A stretch of DNA of 64,000 bases from Thiobacillus denitrificans (GTDB lineage Bacteria; Pseudomonadota; Gammaproteobacteria; Burkholderiales; Thiobacillaceae). The stretch lies in NCBI GenBank assembly GCA_020723405.1, contig DYIY01000001.1, positions 248,001-312,000 on the forward strand, read 5' to 3'. The translations under genes and the position numbers were made by a program. Shown here piece by piece: positions 8,867-16,570 of this stretch; within the stretch, counting starts at the first letter, position 1; each line of letters opens with the position of its first letter. The notes beneath the pieces were generated by a model. It was not told the origin of the DNA. It ran no database searches and saw only the letters and a program-made list of their open reading frames with translations.

Positions 8867-10171
8867 ATGCAATCCCTGAAACCCGCCACCCTGACCCGCT
8901 GTGCCGCCGGTCTGGCAGCCACGATCCTTCTCATCGCCGGCACGGATGCCCTGGCCGGCGCCACCTGGTCCCCCGCCGCCACCCTGGCCACTGCCAGCCA
9001 GCCGGCCACCCTGTACAACCCGGCAATCGCGGCCAATGGGGCCGGCAAGCAAGTAGCCGTCTGGGTCCAGGATGGCCAGGTGCAGGCGCGCATTCAGGAA
9101 AGCGGCGTATGGGGACCGACCAGCCCCCTATCCCCGGCCACCGGTGGCGGATCGTCGCCCAGCGTCGCAGTGGCCGCCGACGGCAGCGTCACCGTGGCCT
9201 GGATTCAGGATCAGGGCAACGGCCACTCCACCCTGGAAGCCGCCTTCCTGAACGCAGGCCAATGGGGCCTGCCGGCCACCGTATCCAATGCGGGGATCAG
9301 CGTCACCAGCCCCAGGGCGGGTGTGGACGGCACCGGTCAGGCCACCCTGGCCTGGGCTGAAGCCGATGCCGCGGGCACCACCTGTGCCATCCAGACCGCC
9401 ACGGGCCGGGCCGCCACAGGCTGGAGCCAGCCCCTGACCCTGGCCAATACCTGTCATGGCTTCGTCTATCTGGACGTGAACGGCGCCGGTGAAGCCGTGG
9501 TGGGCTGGAGCGATCAGGGCTATCTCAGCGGTGAAGGCATCTACGCCGCCACCCGGGACGCTTCCGGCCTCTGGTCGGCCGTGAGTGAACTGGCCATTCC
9601 CAAATACCGCCAATATCTGCCCGGCGTAGCCATCGGTGAAGACGGTACCGCCGTGGTGGTCTGGGACGAGACCTACACGGGCCTCAACTACAGCCGCAAA
9701 CGCCGGGACGGCGCCTGGAGCCCCACCGCCGTGGCCTATGCAGGAATCTACAGCATCGCCAGCCTGGCCGACGTGGCCGTGGACGGCCAGGGCAACGCCA
9801 CTGCCGTCTTCCTCATCTGGACCATGCTGCCCTCCGGCGCCATGGCCTACCCGCTGCAATCTGTCCAGTTGAAAAACACGTCCGGGACCTGGAGCAAGCC
9901 GATCTACGTCACCGCGAAGAGCCAGAACATCAGCGATTTCACGGTGGAAGCCAGTCCCGGCGGCAGCGTGGCTGTCGCCTGGTTGGACTACATGACCGGC
10001 AAATCCGGCGTCGCCTCCATGCTCCCCGGCGAAACCCGCTGGAGCAACGTCACACTGGGCAAGGGCAGCAGCGAAGTGGCCCTGGACATGGCGGCCGGCC
10101 ATGCCGCCACGCTCTGGACCAGCGGCTATTCAACCACGAGCCTCAACGTCAGCACGGCTGTGGCCCCCTGA
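8867..10171 (+). CDS. Secreted beta-propeller-like repeat protein
   Basis: A 434-residue protein with a signal peptide (cleavage probably after DALAG, about residue 27). The mature part has seven or eight copies of a repeat of about 50 residues whose core reads like V-x-x-x-G-x-A-x-V-x-W, for example VAADGSVTVAWIQ, VDGTGQATLAWAE, VNGAGEAVVGWSD and IGEDGTAVVVWDE. That periodicity fits a beta-propeller of the sialidase or FG-GAP kind. The chosen ATG has ACGGAGG about 7 bases before it. No catalytic residues are recognisable. It could be a periplasmic or surface binding protein; the preceding diguanylate cyclase is in the same direction but 190 bases away. Confidence 0.8.
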   Translation: MQSLKPATLTRCAAGLAATILLIAGTDALAGATWSPAATLATASQPATLYNPAIAANGAGKQVAVWVQDGQVQARIQESGVWGPTSPLSPATGGGSSPSVAVAADGSVTVAWIQDQGNGHSTLEAAFLNAGQWGLPATVSNAGISVTSPRAGVDGTGQATLAWAEADAAGTTCAIQTATGRAATGWSQPLTLANTCHGFVYLDVNGAGEAVVGWSDQGYLSGEGIYAATRDASGLWSAVSELAIPKYRQYLPGVAIGEDGTAVVVWDETYTGLNYSRKRRDGAWSPTAVAYAGIYSIASLADVAVDGQGNATAVFLIWTMLPSGAMAYPLQSVQLKNTSGTWSKPIYVTAKSQNISDFTVEASPGGSVAVAWLDYMTGKSGVASMLPGETRWSNVTLGKGSSEVALDMAAGHAATLWTSGYSTTSLNVSTAVAP

Positions 10172-10184
10172 CACCGCCTTGGAC

Positions 10185-10224
10185 AGGCTCCGGATACCGG
10201 CCACGGCCGTGTCCGAGCCTTTCC
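10185..10224 (+). terminator. Possible terminator of the beta-propeller gene
   Basis: AGGCTCCGGA at 10185-10194 pairs, with one bulge, with TCCGAGCCT at 10212-10220. A further CGGCC/GGCCG stem lies inside and a short T/C tract follows. It sits just past the stop codon. The weak T-tract makes it uncertain. Confidence 0.35.
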
Positions 10225-10332
10225 CCACCGAAAAAAATGCGACCACCCGCCCTGTCTGATGGGGATGACCGGCATGCCTCACCGTGGGTCAAGCCGCGCT
10301 GCCAGCGGGTTATTGCATAGCAAAATCAGCAG

Positions 10333-10613
10333 CCACTTATGCACAGAGCCTCTTGACAGACAACCCGGACAGGGGATAGCCCAACACCCCGCCCATATGC
10401 CATGCAACCCTTTGTATTTATTGAGTAAATTTGTTGCCTAAAAGCTAGGCTATAGGGTTAACTACGGGTTTCTAAAGCTTTTTTTACACTTTCACCGCAC
10501 GCTGTCCACAGTGTTATCCACAGGGGTGGTGGACAACCGGAAAAGCCATTGTTGATTGAGGTGGTTCGTTCTCCTTCTTGGCAAATCACTTTAACTAACG
10601 CTGCCAGGTGGCG
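10333..10613 (+). repeat. DnaA-box repeat, copy A (281 bp)
   Basis: This stretch is an imperfect copy of 34314-34594, in the same orientation and of the same length. Shared landmarks are TTATGCACA at offset 4, TTGACA at offset 20-22, an A/T-rich middle, a GCTTTTTTTAC block, TTATCCACA at offset 181, GTGGTGGACAACC, CACTTTAAC and GCTGCCAGGTGG at the right end. TTATGCACA (10337-10345) and TTATCCACA (10514-10522) fit the DnaA box TTWTNCACA. Copy A lies between two convergent genes and runs into the last codons of yedK, so it cannot be just a promoter. Confidence 0.8.
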
Positions 10614-11277
10614 CCAACGCGTCGAGGGAGATGGGGTCCATCAGGCCCGGATCGTCGTCCGCCGTCCGGTTCACCCGCCGATCCACGGGCCAGGCGCGCA
10701 AATCCGCGTCGGGACAAGGCCTGAGCAGGTCCTGCACCGCCGCTCCCGGCGCCGTCAACCAACGCTCCCAATCGGCCGGCGCCACGATCACCGGCATGCG
10801 GTCGTGGATGGGGGCCATCACCCCGTTGGGTCCGGTAGTGATGATGCAGCAGGTGCGCAGAACCCCGCCATCCGGTTGGCGCCAGGAGGACCATAGGCCG
10901 GCCATGGCGAAGGTGTCGTCCTGGTGGATGAAATAGGGTTGCTTGTCCTTGCCCCGGGTCTGCCACTCGTAGAAGCCATCGGCAGGCATCAGGCAGCGGC
11001 GGCAGCGGAAGGCGTCCCGGAAGGAAGGCTTGTCGGCCACCCCCTCGGCCCGGGCGTTGCTCAGTTTCGCCCCGATGGCCGAATCCTTCGCCCAATGGGG
11101 CACCAGGCCCCAACGCAGCAGGTGCAGGACCCGCTTTCCTTCCGGCGACACCCGGATGGCGGCAACCTCGGTACCCGGCGGGATGTTGTAACGGGGTACC
11201 AGATCCATGCACTCGGCCAGACCGAATCGCTCGCTCAGCCGGGCTCGGGGGGTCTTCAGCGCAAAGCGGCCGCACAT
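10591..11277 (-). CDS. yedK: SRAP/HMCES-family abasic-site processing protein
   Basis: A 228-residue member of the SOS-response-associated peptidase family. The start MCGRFAL gives the invariant Cys2 that forms a thiazolidine crosslink with abasic sites in single-stranded DNA after Met removal. Other family motifs are PRYNIPPG near 29, WGLVPHWAKD near 56, NARAEG near 74, and the catalytic-region stretch ADGFYEW near 99 and HDRMPVI near 158. It protects abasic sites at stalled forks. The last codons lie inside DnaA-box repeat copy A, so the C-terminal tail (about GSVS) may come from the repeat. Confidence 0.93.
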   Translation of the reverse strand: MCGRFALKTPRARLSERFGLAECMDLVPRYNIPPGTEVAAIRVSPEGKRVLHLLRWGLVPHWAKDSAIGAKLSNARAEGVADKPSFRDAFRCRRCLMPADGFYEWQTRGKDKQPYFIHQDDTFAMAGLWSSWRQPDGGVLRTCCIITTGPNGVMAPIHDRMPVIVAPADWERWLTAPGAAVQDLLRPCPDADLRAWPVDRRVNRTADDDPGLMDPISLDALAPPGSVS

Positions 11278-11447
11278 GGCAGGGCCCGTCCCTCAAAGTG
11301 CCGCTTCGCGGCACGTCATGGGGAGGAAGAAGTCACATCCGGACCCATGCGCCATGGTTCGACTGCTGGTTGGAAAGCCTTCGTATCGATGGCAATCCGG
11401 ACCAGCGGCGGTGAAGCGGAAGTGGGCCGCGCCACCCACCGGGTCCC

Positions 11448-12143
11448 TCAACCCCCGCAACACTTCTTGAATTTCCTGCCGCTGCCGCAGGGACAAGGAT
11501 CGTTGCGCCCCACCTTGGGCGTCTCCCGCTCGATGGTGGAGCCGGCCTTGCGAAAGGGCAGCCAGTAATCGCGGATGGCCAACACGCAGGGGGGGATGGC
11601 GTCGATGAAATCCTGGCGGCGAGCCTGCAATTCCGGGGTTTCCTCCATTTGCTTCCAGCCGTCCACGGTGCCGAACAGGAGCATGGGAGAAAGCAGGGCC
11701 CCTTCATCCTCCGGTGATGCCGTAAGCAGGGAATGCCAGCCCTCCGCATCCACCTGGATGCCGGTGACGAAGCCGGTGCACCACTCATCCAGGATCATCT
11801 CCCTCCGCCCATCCACCTCGTGTTCATAGACCAGGGGTTCGTACACGTCGATGTCCCCGGCCAGACTGTGGAAACGGTCGTTGTAGAAGCGCAGCACCAG
11901 CCCACTGATACGCCGGGCCTCTGCCGGATCGGCAAACAGGTTCGGGCTCGTTTCCCCTGGTTCCGGCTCCCCCCAAACCAGGGGCAGCCAATCCTCCGGA
12001 TTGCTCAGGTTGGGGCCGATGGCCAAGGCGGTGCAGAATCCGTCCAGCATGGACAGGTCCATACACGATTCGGGCAGATCCTCCCGGGTGAAGAAGGCTT
12101 CCAGTTGGTCCAGCTCGATTTCGGAAAGAGGTAGATCGTTCAT
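11448..12143 (-). CDS. YecA/UPF0149-family protein with SEC-C zinc motif
   Basis: A 231-residue protein. The UPF0149/YecA domain covers about residues 5-190. The C-terminus is a classical SEC-C metal-binding motif, [17 protein letters not shown], the same kind found at the end of SecA. In E. coli YecA this motif binds metal, and the protein has been linked to SecA and ribosomes; the role here is by homology only. It is a single gene, divergent from the small gene at 12236 and transcribed toward yedK. Confidence 0.85.
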   Translation of the reverse strand: MNDLPLSEIELDQLEAFFTREDLPESCMDLSMLDGFCTALAIGPNLSNPEDWLPLVWGEPEPGETSPNLFADPAEARRISGLVLRFYNDRFHSLAGDIDVYEPLVYEHEVDGRREMILDEWCTGFVTGIQVDAEGWHSLLTASPEDEGALLSPMLLFGTVDGWKQMEETPELQARRQDFIDAIPPCVLAIRDYWLPFRKAGSTIERETPKVGRNDPCPCGSGRKFKKCCGG

Positions 12144-12235
12144 GTGAATCCCGTGTGAGAGTCAGGCGCACCACAAGCCGGCACCGGCCCGGCTGCATCT
12201 CCCGTTACTATGGCATGCCACCCAGGAGACCCGCC

Positions 12236-12592
12236 ATGTCCCAATCCCCCCTCCATGACATTGAGTCAGCCGGCTGGTCCTCCCTGGACCTGCTCTACGA
12301 CATGGCCGACGGCCACGACGAAATGGCCATGCTCTGCGATCTGGCCGAAGTCATGTCCCCCCGGGGCCTCATCCCCCAGCAACTGGAACCCGGCGAACTG
12401 GTCCTCTTCCGCCAGGACGGCACCTGGTGCAGCGACGAAGACCTGGACACCCTGGCCGCCTGGCTTGCCACCCGCCAGGATTTGCGGGACCCGGAAGTGA
12501 TCCCCCAATGCGCCTCGCGTCCCTATCGGCCCCGGGGGCTGGAGAACCAGGAAGGGCGGACGATCCTGCTGATCGCACCACACCTCCATTGA
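12236..12592 (+). CDS. Hypothetical acidic protein
   Basis: A 118-residue soluble protein, acidic in its first two-thirds, with no signal peptide, membrane helix or known motif. The start was chosen because AGGAG lies about 8 bases before ATG 12236; an in-frame start at 12155 would overlap the divergent yecA-like gene's leader and lacks a ribosome site. Codon use is like the neighbours. I do not recognise the family. Confidence 0.6.
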   Translation: MSQSPLHDIESAGWSSLDLLYDMADGHDEMAMLCDLAEVMSPRGLIPQQLEPGELVLFRQDGTWCSDEDLDTLAAWLATRQDLRDPEVIPQCASRPYRPRGLENQEGRTILLIAPHLH

Positions 12593-12671
12593 GGCAGACA
12601 GGGGCGCTCCCAGCATTCCCCCCCCTCACTCCAGGGCGCGACACCGGCCTTGAGCCTGCCGGACGCCCCAT

Positions 12672-12697
12672 GAAAAACGGGCGCCGCAGCGCCCGTT
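12672..12697 (-). terminator. Rho-independent terminator of the ComEA-like gene
   Basis: A perfect 9-bp stem, AACGGGCGC (12676-12684) with GCGCCCGTT (12689-12697) and a 4-base loop, is followed on the minus strand by a short T-run. It lies just downstream of the stop of the gene at 12715. Confidence 0.85.
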
Positions 12698-12714
12698 GAA
12701 GTTCAACCTGATAG

Positions 12715-12993
12715 TTACTTTTTTTCCGTCTTGTCTGCGGCCTTGGCGACCGTCAGCTCATTCTTGAGTTTGTCCACGCTGGCCTTGCCGAACCCCTTGA
12801 CTTCGGCGAGGCCGTCCAGGGTCTTGAAGGGACCGTTTTTTTCACGGTGCACCACAATCGCCTTGGCCTTGGCGGGACCGATTCCCCTGACCGCTTCGAG
12901 TTCAGCCTGGGTCGCCGTGTTCAGATCCACGGCGGCCCAGCTCGAGGCATTCAACAACAACATCAGCACAACACTCCCTAACCATCTTTTCAT
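12715..12993 (-). CDS. ComEA-like helix-hairpin-helix DNA-binding protein
   Basis: A 92-residue protein with a signal peptide (to about residue 20, SSWA) and a tandem helix-hairpin-helix: VDLNTATQAELEAVRGIGP, then LDGLAEVKGFGKASVDKLK. This is the short ComEA form of Gram-negative bacteria, which binds incoming DNA in the periplasm during natural transformation. The Lys-rich tail (KAADKTEKK) adds positive charge. It is single, with its own terminator. Some members of this family have no shown competence role, so function is by homology. Confidence 0.85.
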   Translation of the reverse strand: MKRWLGSVVLMLLLNASSWAAVDLNTATQAELEAVRGIGPAKAKAIVVHREKNGPFKTLDGLAEVKGFGKASVDKLKNELTVAKAADKTEKK

Positions 12994-13500
12994 ATGTCCT
13001 CCACTGAGTTGTTTTGCGCAACGCTGCGCAGACGTAATTTAAGACATATCGATCTTCTTGAAAATCTAACAAAAGTTATATCGCCTTGCTGTTCCGCCCC
13101 ATGATCGGGTGCCCCCCCGGAACTGTCGTGCGCGTAGCCGGCATGTTCGGACGGCCCGGCCACATCGTGGCGAGCGCCGGGATGGCGTCGCCCGGACAGG
13201 GTCGTTTTCGTCACGGCCAGCCCCGCCCAACTCCGGACAAGATGTCAGCCCTTGTCCACCCAGGCCGACGGGGCAGGCCAGTTGGCCTGAATGGTATTGG
13301 CCAGGTCTGGCCAATGCATATGGCTCATCGACTGAGCCATATGGAAACCGGAACACCGGTGGATCGCACAGCCGACCAGGGAAATGCACGAATGCATCGA
13401 GGTCATGCGCTGCTGACGAAGCGTCGCTGATGGTTGGCACCGCCACGCAACCCCCGGTACGTCCATGCGCTGCTTCCAGGTTGCAACGCGGGTTTGGCAC
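12994..13500. other. Intergenic region with palindrome cluster
   Basis: About 500 bases between the divergently placed ComEA-like gene and the terminator of the histone-like gene. Open frames here (for example 13245-13520 on the minus strand and 13086-13430 on the plus) have no recognisable protein character or ribosome site. The notable content is three adjacent perfect inverted repeats at 13274-13343, described separately. The AT-rich part next to 12993 probably holds the comEA promoter. Confidence 0.5.
13274..13343. repeat. Three adjacent perfect inverted repeats
   Basis: CAGGCCA-GT-TGGCCTG at 13274-13289, ATTGGCCAG-GT-CTGGCCAAT at 13296-13315 and CATATGGCTCA-TCGAC-TGAGCCATATG at 13317-13343. 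The first two share the core GGCCA-N2-TGGCC or its close variant. None is followed by a T-run, so these are more like protein-binding sites or a structured RNA than terminators. No gene is evident within 150 bases on either side. Confidence 0.6.
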
Positions 13501-13528
13501 AAAATAAAAAGGCCGCCCAAGGCGGCCT
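13501..13528 (-). terminator. Rho-independent terminator of the histone H1-like gene
   Basis: AGGCCGCC (13510-13517) and GGCGGCCT (13521-13528) form a perfect 8-bp stem with a 3-base loop. On the minus strand it is followed by TTTTTATTTT. It lies 21 bases past the stop of the gene at 13550. Confidence 0.9.
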
Positions 13529-13549
13529 GTGAACAACGGAGGCGCCGAC

Positions 13550-14116
13550 TCAGGCGGCTGCTTTCTTGGCAGCGGCCTTCTTGGGCGCGGCAGCAGCCTT
13601 GGGGGCGGCGGCCTTCTTGGCAGGCGCAGCAGCCTTGGGCGCAGCGGCCTTCTTGGCGGGCGCAGCAGCCTTGGGCGCAGCGGCCTTCTTGGCGGGCGCA
13701 GCAGCCTTGGGGGCGGCGGCCTTCTTGGCAGGCGCAGCAGCCTTGGGAGCGGCGGCCTTCTTGGCGGGCGCAGCAGCGGCCTTGGGGGCGGCGGCCTTCT
13801 TGGCGGGGGCGGCAGCAGCCTTGGGAGCGGCGGCCTTCTTGGCGGGCGCAGCAGCCTTGGGGGCGGCGGCCTTGGGAGCGGCGGCCTTCTTGGCGGGGGC
13901 GGCAGCAGCCTTGGGAGCAGCGGCCTTCTTGGCGGGGGCGGCAGCAGCCTTAGGGGCGGCGGCCTTCTTGGCAGGCGCAGCAGCCTTGGGTGCGGCGGCC
14001 TTCTTGGCGGGCGCGGCAGCGGGTGCTGCGGCGGCTACGGGTTTCGCGGCCGCAGGGGCAGCGGCCTTCTTGGCGGTGGATTTGGCAGAGCTTTTTGCGG
14101 TCTTTGCAGCGGGCAT
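13550..14116 (-). CDS. Histone H1-like Ala/Lys/Pro-rich nucleoid protein
   Basis: A 188-residue protein of almost only Ala, Lys and Pro. After a short leader (MPAAKTAKSSAKSTAKK) it consists of about a dozen copies of a unit close to PAKKAAAPKAAA, with one or two extra Ala in some copies. Composition matches the H1-like/AlgP-type C-terminal tails that bind DNA non-specifically and compact it. There is no globular domain. The DNA repeat (about 36-39 bp) makes length change by slippage likely. A sigma-70-like promoter and a 5' leader hairpin precede it and a strong terminator follows, so it is monocistronic. Confidence 0.85.
   Translation of the reverse strand: MPAAKTAKSSAKSTAKKAAAPAAAKPVAAAAPAAAPAKKAAAPKAAAPAKKAAAPKAAAAPAKKAAAPKAAAAPAKKAAAPKAAAPKAAAPAKKAAAPKAAAAPAKKAAAPKAAAAPAKKAAAPKAAAPAKKAAAPKAAAPAKKAAAPKAAAPAKKAAAPKAAAPAKKAAAPKAAAAPKKAAAKKAAA
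13590..14015. repeat. Coding tandem repeat of the histone-like gene
   Basis: Units of 36-39 bases, each with GCGGCCTTCTTGGC and GCAGCCTTGGG blocks, repeated about ten times with small variations. They encode the Ala/Lys/Pro repeats on the minus strand. Unit lengths differ by whole codons, so the frame is kept. This is coding microsatellite-like DNA, not a CRISPR array. Confidence 0.85.
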
Positions 14117-14175
14117 ATCTGACTCCTCTGGTGTTGAAGGGTGATCGGCCGAAAAGCCTTATGCCTCAAGCATTT

Positions 14176-14231
14176 CCACGCGCTCATGAGGCGTGGGCTG
14201 ATTGTAGAACAAAAAAAAGGGGCTACAGCAA
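14176..14231 (-). promoter_or_regulatory. Promoter and leader hairpin of the histone-like gene
   Basis: On the minus strand TTGCTG (14226-14231) and TACAAT (14201-14206) form a -35/-10 pair with a 19-base spacer. The spacer contains a run of eight T that may also act in ending lysA transcription. The leader then has CCACGC (14176-14181) pairing with GCGTGG (14191-14196) around CTCATGAG. Confidence 0.5.
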
Positions 14232-14246
14232 GTGTTTATGCGGCTC

Positions 14247-15518
14247 TCAGGGATTTTTTGTCGCGCAAGCCCCGTCGCCACTCACTTTCTCATCCGCAAA
14301 CAGTTGTTCGATGCGCTCTCTGGCCCTGATTTCATGGGCCAGCCCGTCATCCACCATGACCTCAGCCGCCCGGGGCCGCGTGTTGTAGTTGGAGCTCATG
14401 CTCATGCCGTAGGCGCCACTGGAACACACGGCCAACAGGTCGCCTTCCCGCAGGGCCAGGGCCCGGTCGTGGCCGAGGAAATCGCCGCTCTCGCATACCG
14501 GTCCGACGATGGAATAGCTGCGCGTGGCGCCGCTGTTCTCGCGCACCGGCAGGATGTCGTGCCAGGCGTCGTAGAGGGCCGGCCGCATGAGGTCGTTCAT
14601 GGCCGCATCGACGATGGCAAAGTCCTTCGCCTCGCCATGCTTGAGGTATTCCACGCGGGTGAGCAGCCAGCCGGCGTTGCCCACCAGCGAGCGGCCAGGC
14701 TCCACGACGAGGGTTTCGCTGCGCCCGCTCAGGCGGGAAAGCAGAACCCCGGCGTAATCGGCCAGGGCAGGCGGCTCCTCGTCGCGATAGCGGATGCCCA
14801 CGCCGCCGCCGATGTCGATGTGCTGGAGGGTGATGCCGATGCGTTCCAGTTCGCTCACCAGTTCCAATACCCGGTCCAAAGCTTCGGCAAAGGGCGCGGC
14901 TTCGGTGAGCTGGGAACCGATGTGGCAGTCGATGCCCACCACGCGCAGATGGGCCAGGGATGCGGCTTCACGATAGACGCGCAGGGCCTGGTCGTGGGCG
15001 ATGCCGAACTTGTTCTCTTTCAGGCCGGTGGAGATGTAGGGATGGGTCCGGGCATCCACGTTGGGATTCACCCGCAGGCTCACCGGAGCGATCCGGCCCC
15101 GCTCGCCAGCCACCCGGTTCAGGCGGGCCAGTTCGCTTTCCGACTCCACGTTGAAGCAGTGGATGCCGGCATCCAGGGCCGCGCCCATTTCCACTTCGTT
15201 CTTGCCTACGCCGGAGAACACCACCTTGCCGGGGTCGCCGCCGGCCGCCAGGACCCGGGCCAGTTCACCGCCGGAGACGATGTCGAAGCCGGCCCCCAGG
15301 CGGGCGAACACGTTGAGGATGGCCAGTGAGGGGTTGGCCTTCACCGCGTAGCAGACCTGATGGTCATGGCCGGCCAGGGCCTGGTCGTAGGCCCGGTAGG
15401 CCGCCTCCAGCATGGCGCGGGAATAGACGTAGGTGGGCGTACCGAATTCGGCGGCGATGCGCTCGAGCGGCACGTCCTCCACATGGAGCAGGCCGCCCCG
15501 ACGGGAGAGGGCGTTCAT
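14247..15518 (-). CDS. lysA: Diaminopimelate decarboxylase
   Basis: A 423-residue PLP enzyme that decarboxylates meso-diaminopimelate to lysine. Fold-type III motifs are in order: CYAVKANP near 56 (PLP lysine), HIGSQ near 200, GGGVGIRY near 240, EPGRSLVGN near 283 and CESGDF near 350. The length is typical. It follows lptM so closely that the lptM stop TAA and the lysA ATG are adjacent, the usual proteobacterial lptM-lysA arrangement. The 3' end extends to GACATKNP, and GGGGCT in the last codons could pair with AGCCCC before a T-run at 14211-14222. Confidence 0.96.
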   Translation of the reverse strand: MNALSRRGGLLHVEDVPLERIAAEFGTPTYVYSRAMLEAAYRAYDQALAGHDHQVCYAVKANPSLAILNVFARLGAGFDIVSGGELARVLAAGGDPGKVVFSGVGKNEVEMGAALDAGIHCFNVESESELARLNRVAGERGRIAPVSLRVNPNVDARTHPYISTGLKENKFGIAHDQALRVYREAASLAHLRVVGIDCHIGSQLTEAAPFAEALDRVLELVSELERIGITLQHIDIGGGVGIRYRDEEPPALADYAGVLLSRLSGRSETLVVEPGRSLVGNAGWLLTRVEYLKHGEAKDFAIVDAAMNDLMRPALYDAWHDILPVRENSGATRSYSIVGPVCESGDFLGHDRALALREGDLLAVCSSGAYGMSMSSNYNTRPRAAEVMVDDGLAHEIRARERIEQLFADEKVSGDGACATKNP

Positions 15519-15641
15519 TTATTTCTGGCTGGGCGTTGACTGGGCCGGTGCGTCGGGCAGATAGAGCGCGCCCTTCTTGCCGCAGCCGGCCAGGAAGGAA
15601 AGGGAAAATACGAGGCTGAGAAACAGAGCGAGCAAACGCAT
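15519..15641 (-). CDS. lptM: LptM-type small lipoprotein
   Basis: A 40-residue lipoprotein. The signal peptide MRLLALFLSLVFSLSFLAGC ends in the lipobox LAGC (Cys20), followed by GKKGALYLPD, the conserved LptM (YifL) signature. LptM helps the LptD/LptE lipopolysaccharide translocon mature. It lies directly upstream of lysA, its usual place, and divergent from cyaY, as in E. coli. Stop and lysA start are adjacent with no gap. Confidence 0.92.
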   Translation of the reverse strand: MRLLALFLSLVFSLSFLAGCGKKGALYLPDAPAQSTPSQK

Positions 15642-15685
15642 GGCAAACCCTTAAAATGCGCCCGGAGTCTAGCATGGAGACCCCC

Positions 15686-15970
15686 ATGGATGAACGCGAG
15701 TACCACGAGCGGGCCGACGCGGCCCTGGCGGCCATCGAGGCGAAACTGGAAGCGGCCGAGGTCGATTTCGAGTTCGCACCCGGCGGCGTCCTGGAAATCG
15801 AGCCCGTCGGCGGCGGCACCATCGTTGTCAACAAGCAGTCCGCCACCCGGGAAATCTGGGTGGCAGCGAAGAGCGGCGGGTTCCATTACCGTTGGGATGG
15901 CAACGTCTGGGTGGACACCCGTAGCGGCGAGCCCCTGGACGCGGCCATGGCCCGCCTGGCAGGCTGCTGA
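15686..15970 (+). CDS. cyaY: Bacterial frataxin, iron-sulfur cluster assembly protein
   Basis: A 94-residue CyaY. The N-terminal helix is acidic (MDEREYHERADAAL; iron-binding acidic ridge), and the beta-sheet signature follows: GGGTIVVNKQ near 43 and REIWVAAKSGGFHYRW near 55. It binds iron and modulates the IscS machinery. Start 15686 was preferred over 15674 and 15656 because family members begin just before the EYH motif and GGAG lies about 8 bases upstream. Divergent from lptM-lysA. Confidence 0.93.
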   Translation: MDEREYHERADAALAAIEAKLEAAEVDFEFAPGGVLEIEPVGGGTIVVNKQSATREIWVAAKSGGFHYRWDGNVWVDTRSGEPLDAAMARLAGC

Positions 15971-16015
15971 GCGTGCGCCCGATCAGCGCCTAAACTGGAA
16001 GGGGACGAACCGCTC

Positions 16016-16570
16016 ATGATCGAACAAGCCCTGTTCAAGCACCTGCCGGAACTCACCGACCAGCTCGGGGTGGAGCACATCAAGCCCCTGCTGGACCGGA
16101 TCACCATCCATGGCGTCTCGGCAGGCACCACCGTGCAGCGGGACCAGGAACCGGTGGACGCCTTCCATCTGGTGCTCTCCGGCCGGCTTTCCCTGGCCGT
16201 GGAGGCCGGGGGGCGGAGCGTCGTGCTGGGTGAGTTGCTGCCCGGCAACTGGTGCGGCGAACTGGCCTACTTCAGCGGTGTGCGGCGGGCCTCCAGCACG
16301 GTCACCGCCGTGGAGGAAACCGACGTGGCCCGCTTGGCCTTCAGCGATTTCGAAGCCCTCATGGCCGAGGATTCGGTGGCCGTGTGCCGCCTGACCCACG
16401 CCTTCATCAAGATGATGATGCGCCGCCTCCATGCCACGGCCAACAACCCCATCATCGACCCCAACGGCCAGATGCTCATCGCCGGGGATCTGTCCGTGCC
16501 CTGGGATGAACTGGGCCAACCGCCCCATGGGGTGGTGGAATTCATCAAGTCCCTGCTGGGAGTCCGTTGA
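16016..16570 (+). CDS. Cyclic-nucleotide-binding-domain protein 1
   Basis: A 184-residue protein with one Crp-type cNMP-binding beta-roll (about residues 20-135: DAFHLVLSGRLSLAV, LGELLPGNWCGELAYFSG). There is no DNA-binding helix-turn-helix. The C-terminal 45 residues are unique and include PNGQMLIAGDLSVPWDE. The phosphate-binding cassette has GELAYFSGVRRAS in place of the canonical GE(L/I)(A/G)L...PRAA pattern, so nucleotide binding is uncertain. Its stop overlaps the start of a second such gene (TGATG). It may work as a partner subunit rather than a transcription factor. Confidence 0.8.
   Translation: MIEQALFKHLPELTDQLGVEHIKPLLDRITIHGVSAGTTVQRDQEPVDAFHLVLSGRLSLAVEAGGRSVVLGELLPGNWCGELAYFSGVRRASSTVTAVEETDVARLAFSDFEALMAEDSVAVCRLTHAFIKMMMRRLHATANNPIIDPNGQMLIAGDLSVPWDELGQPPHGVVEFIKSLLGVR

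Noticed and set aside
7366-9093. 575-codon minus-strand frame
   Set aside because: Antisense to the diguanylate cyclase, whose GGDEF motifs are unambiguous.
10333-10613. Chromosomal replication origin
   Set aside because: DnaA boxes are present, but no dnaA, dnaN, rpmH or gidA is nearby and the sequence occurs twice. Kept as a repeat of unknown role.
12994-13500. Small genes at 13086-13430 and 13245-13520
   Set aside because: No ribosome site, no recognisable domain, unlikely composition.
13590-14015. CRISPR-like regular repeats
   Set aside because: Units are contiguous without unique spacers, vary by codons and are in a coding frame.
13529-14144. Gly/Leu-rich or Ala-rich plus-strand frames over the histone-like gene
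   Set aside because: Reverse reading of the Lys/Ala/Pro repeats. The minus frame has the start, promoter, terminator and charge expected of a DNA-binding protein.
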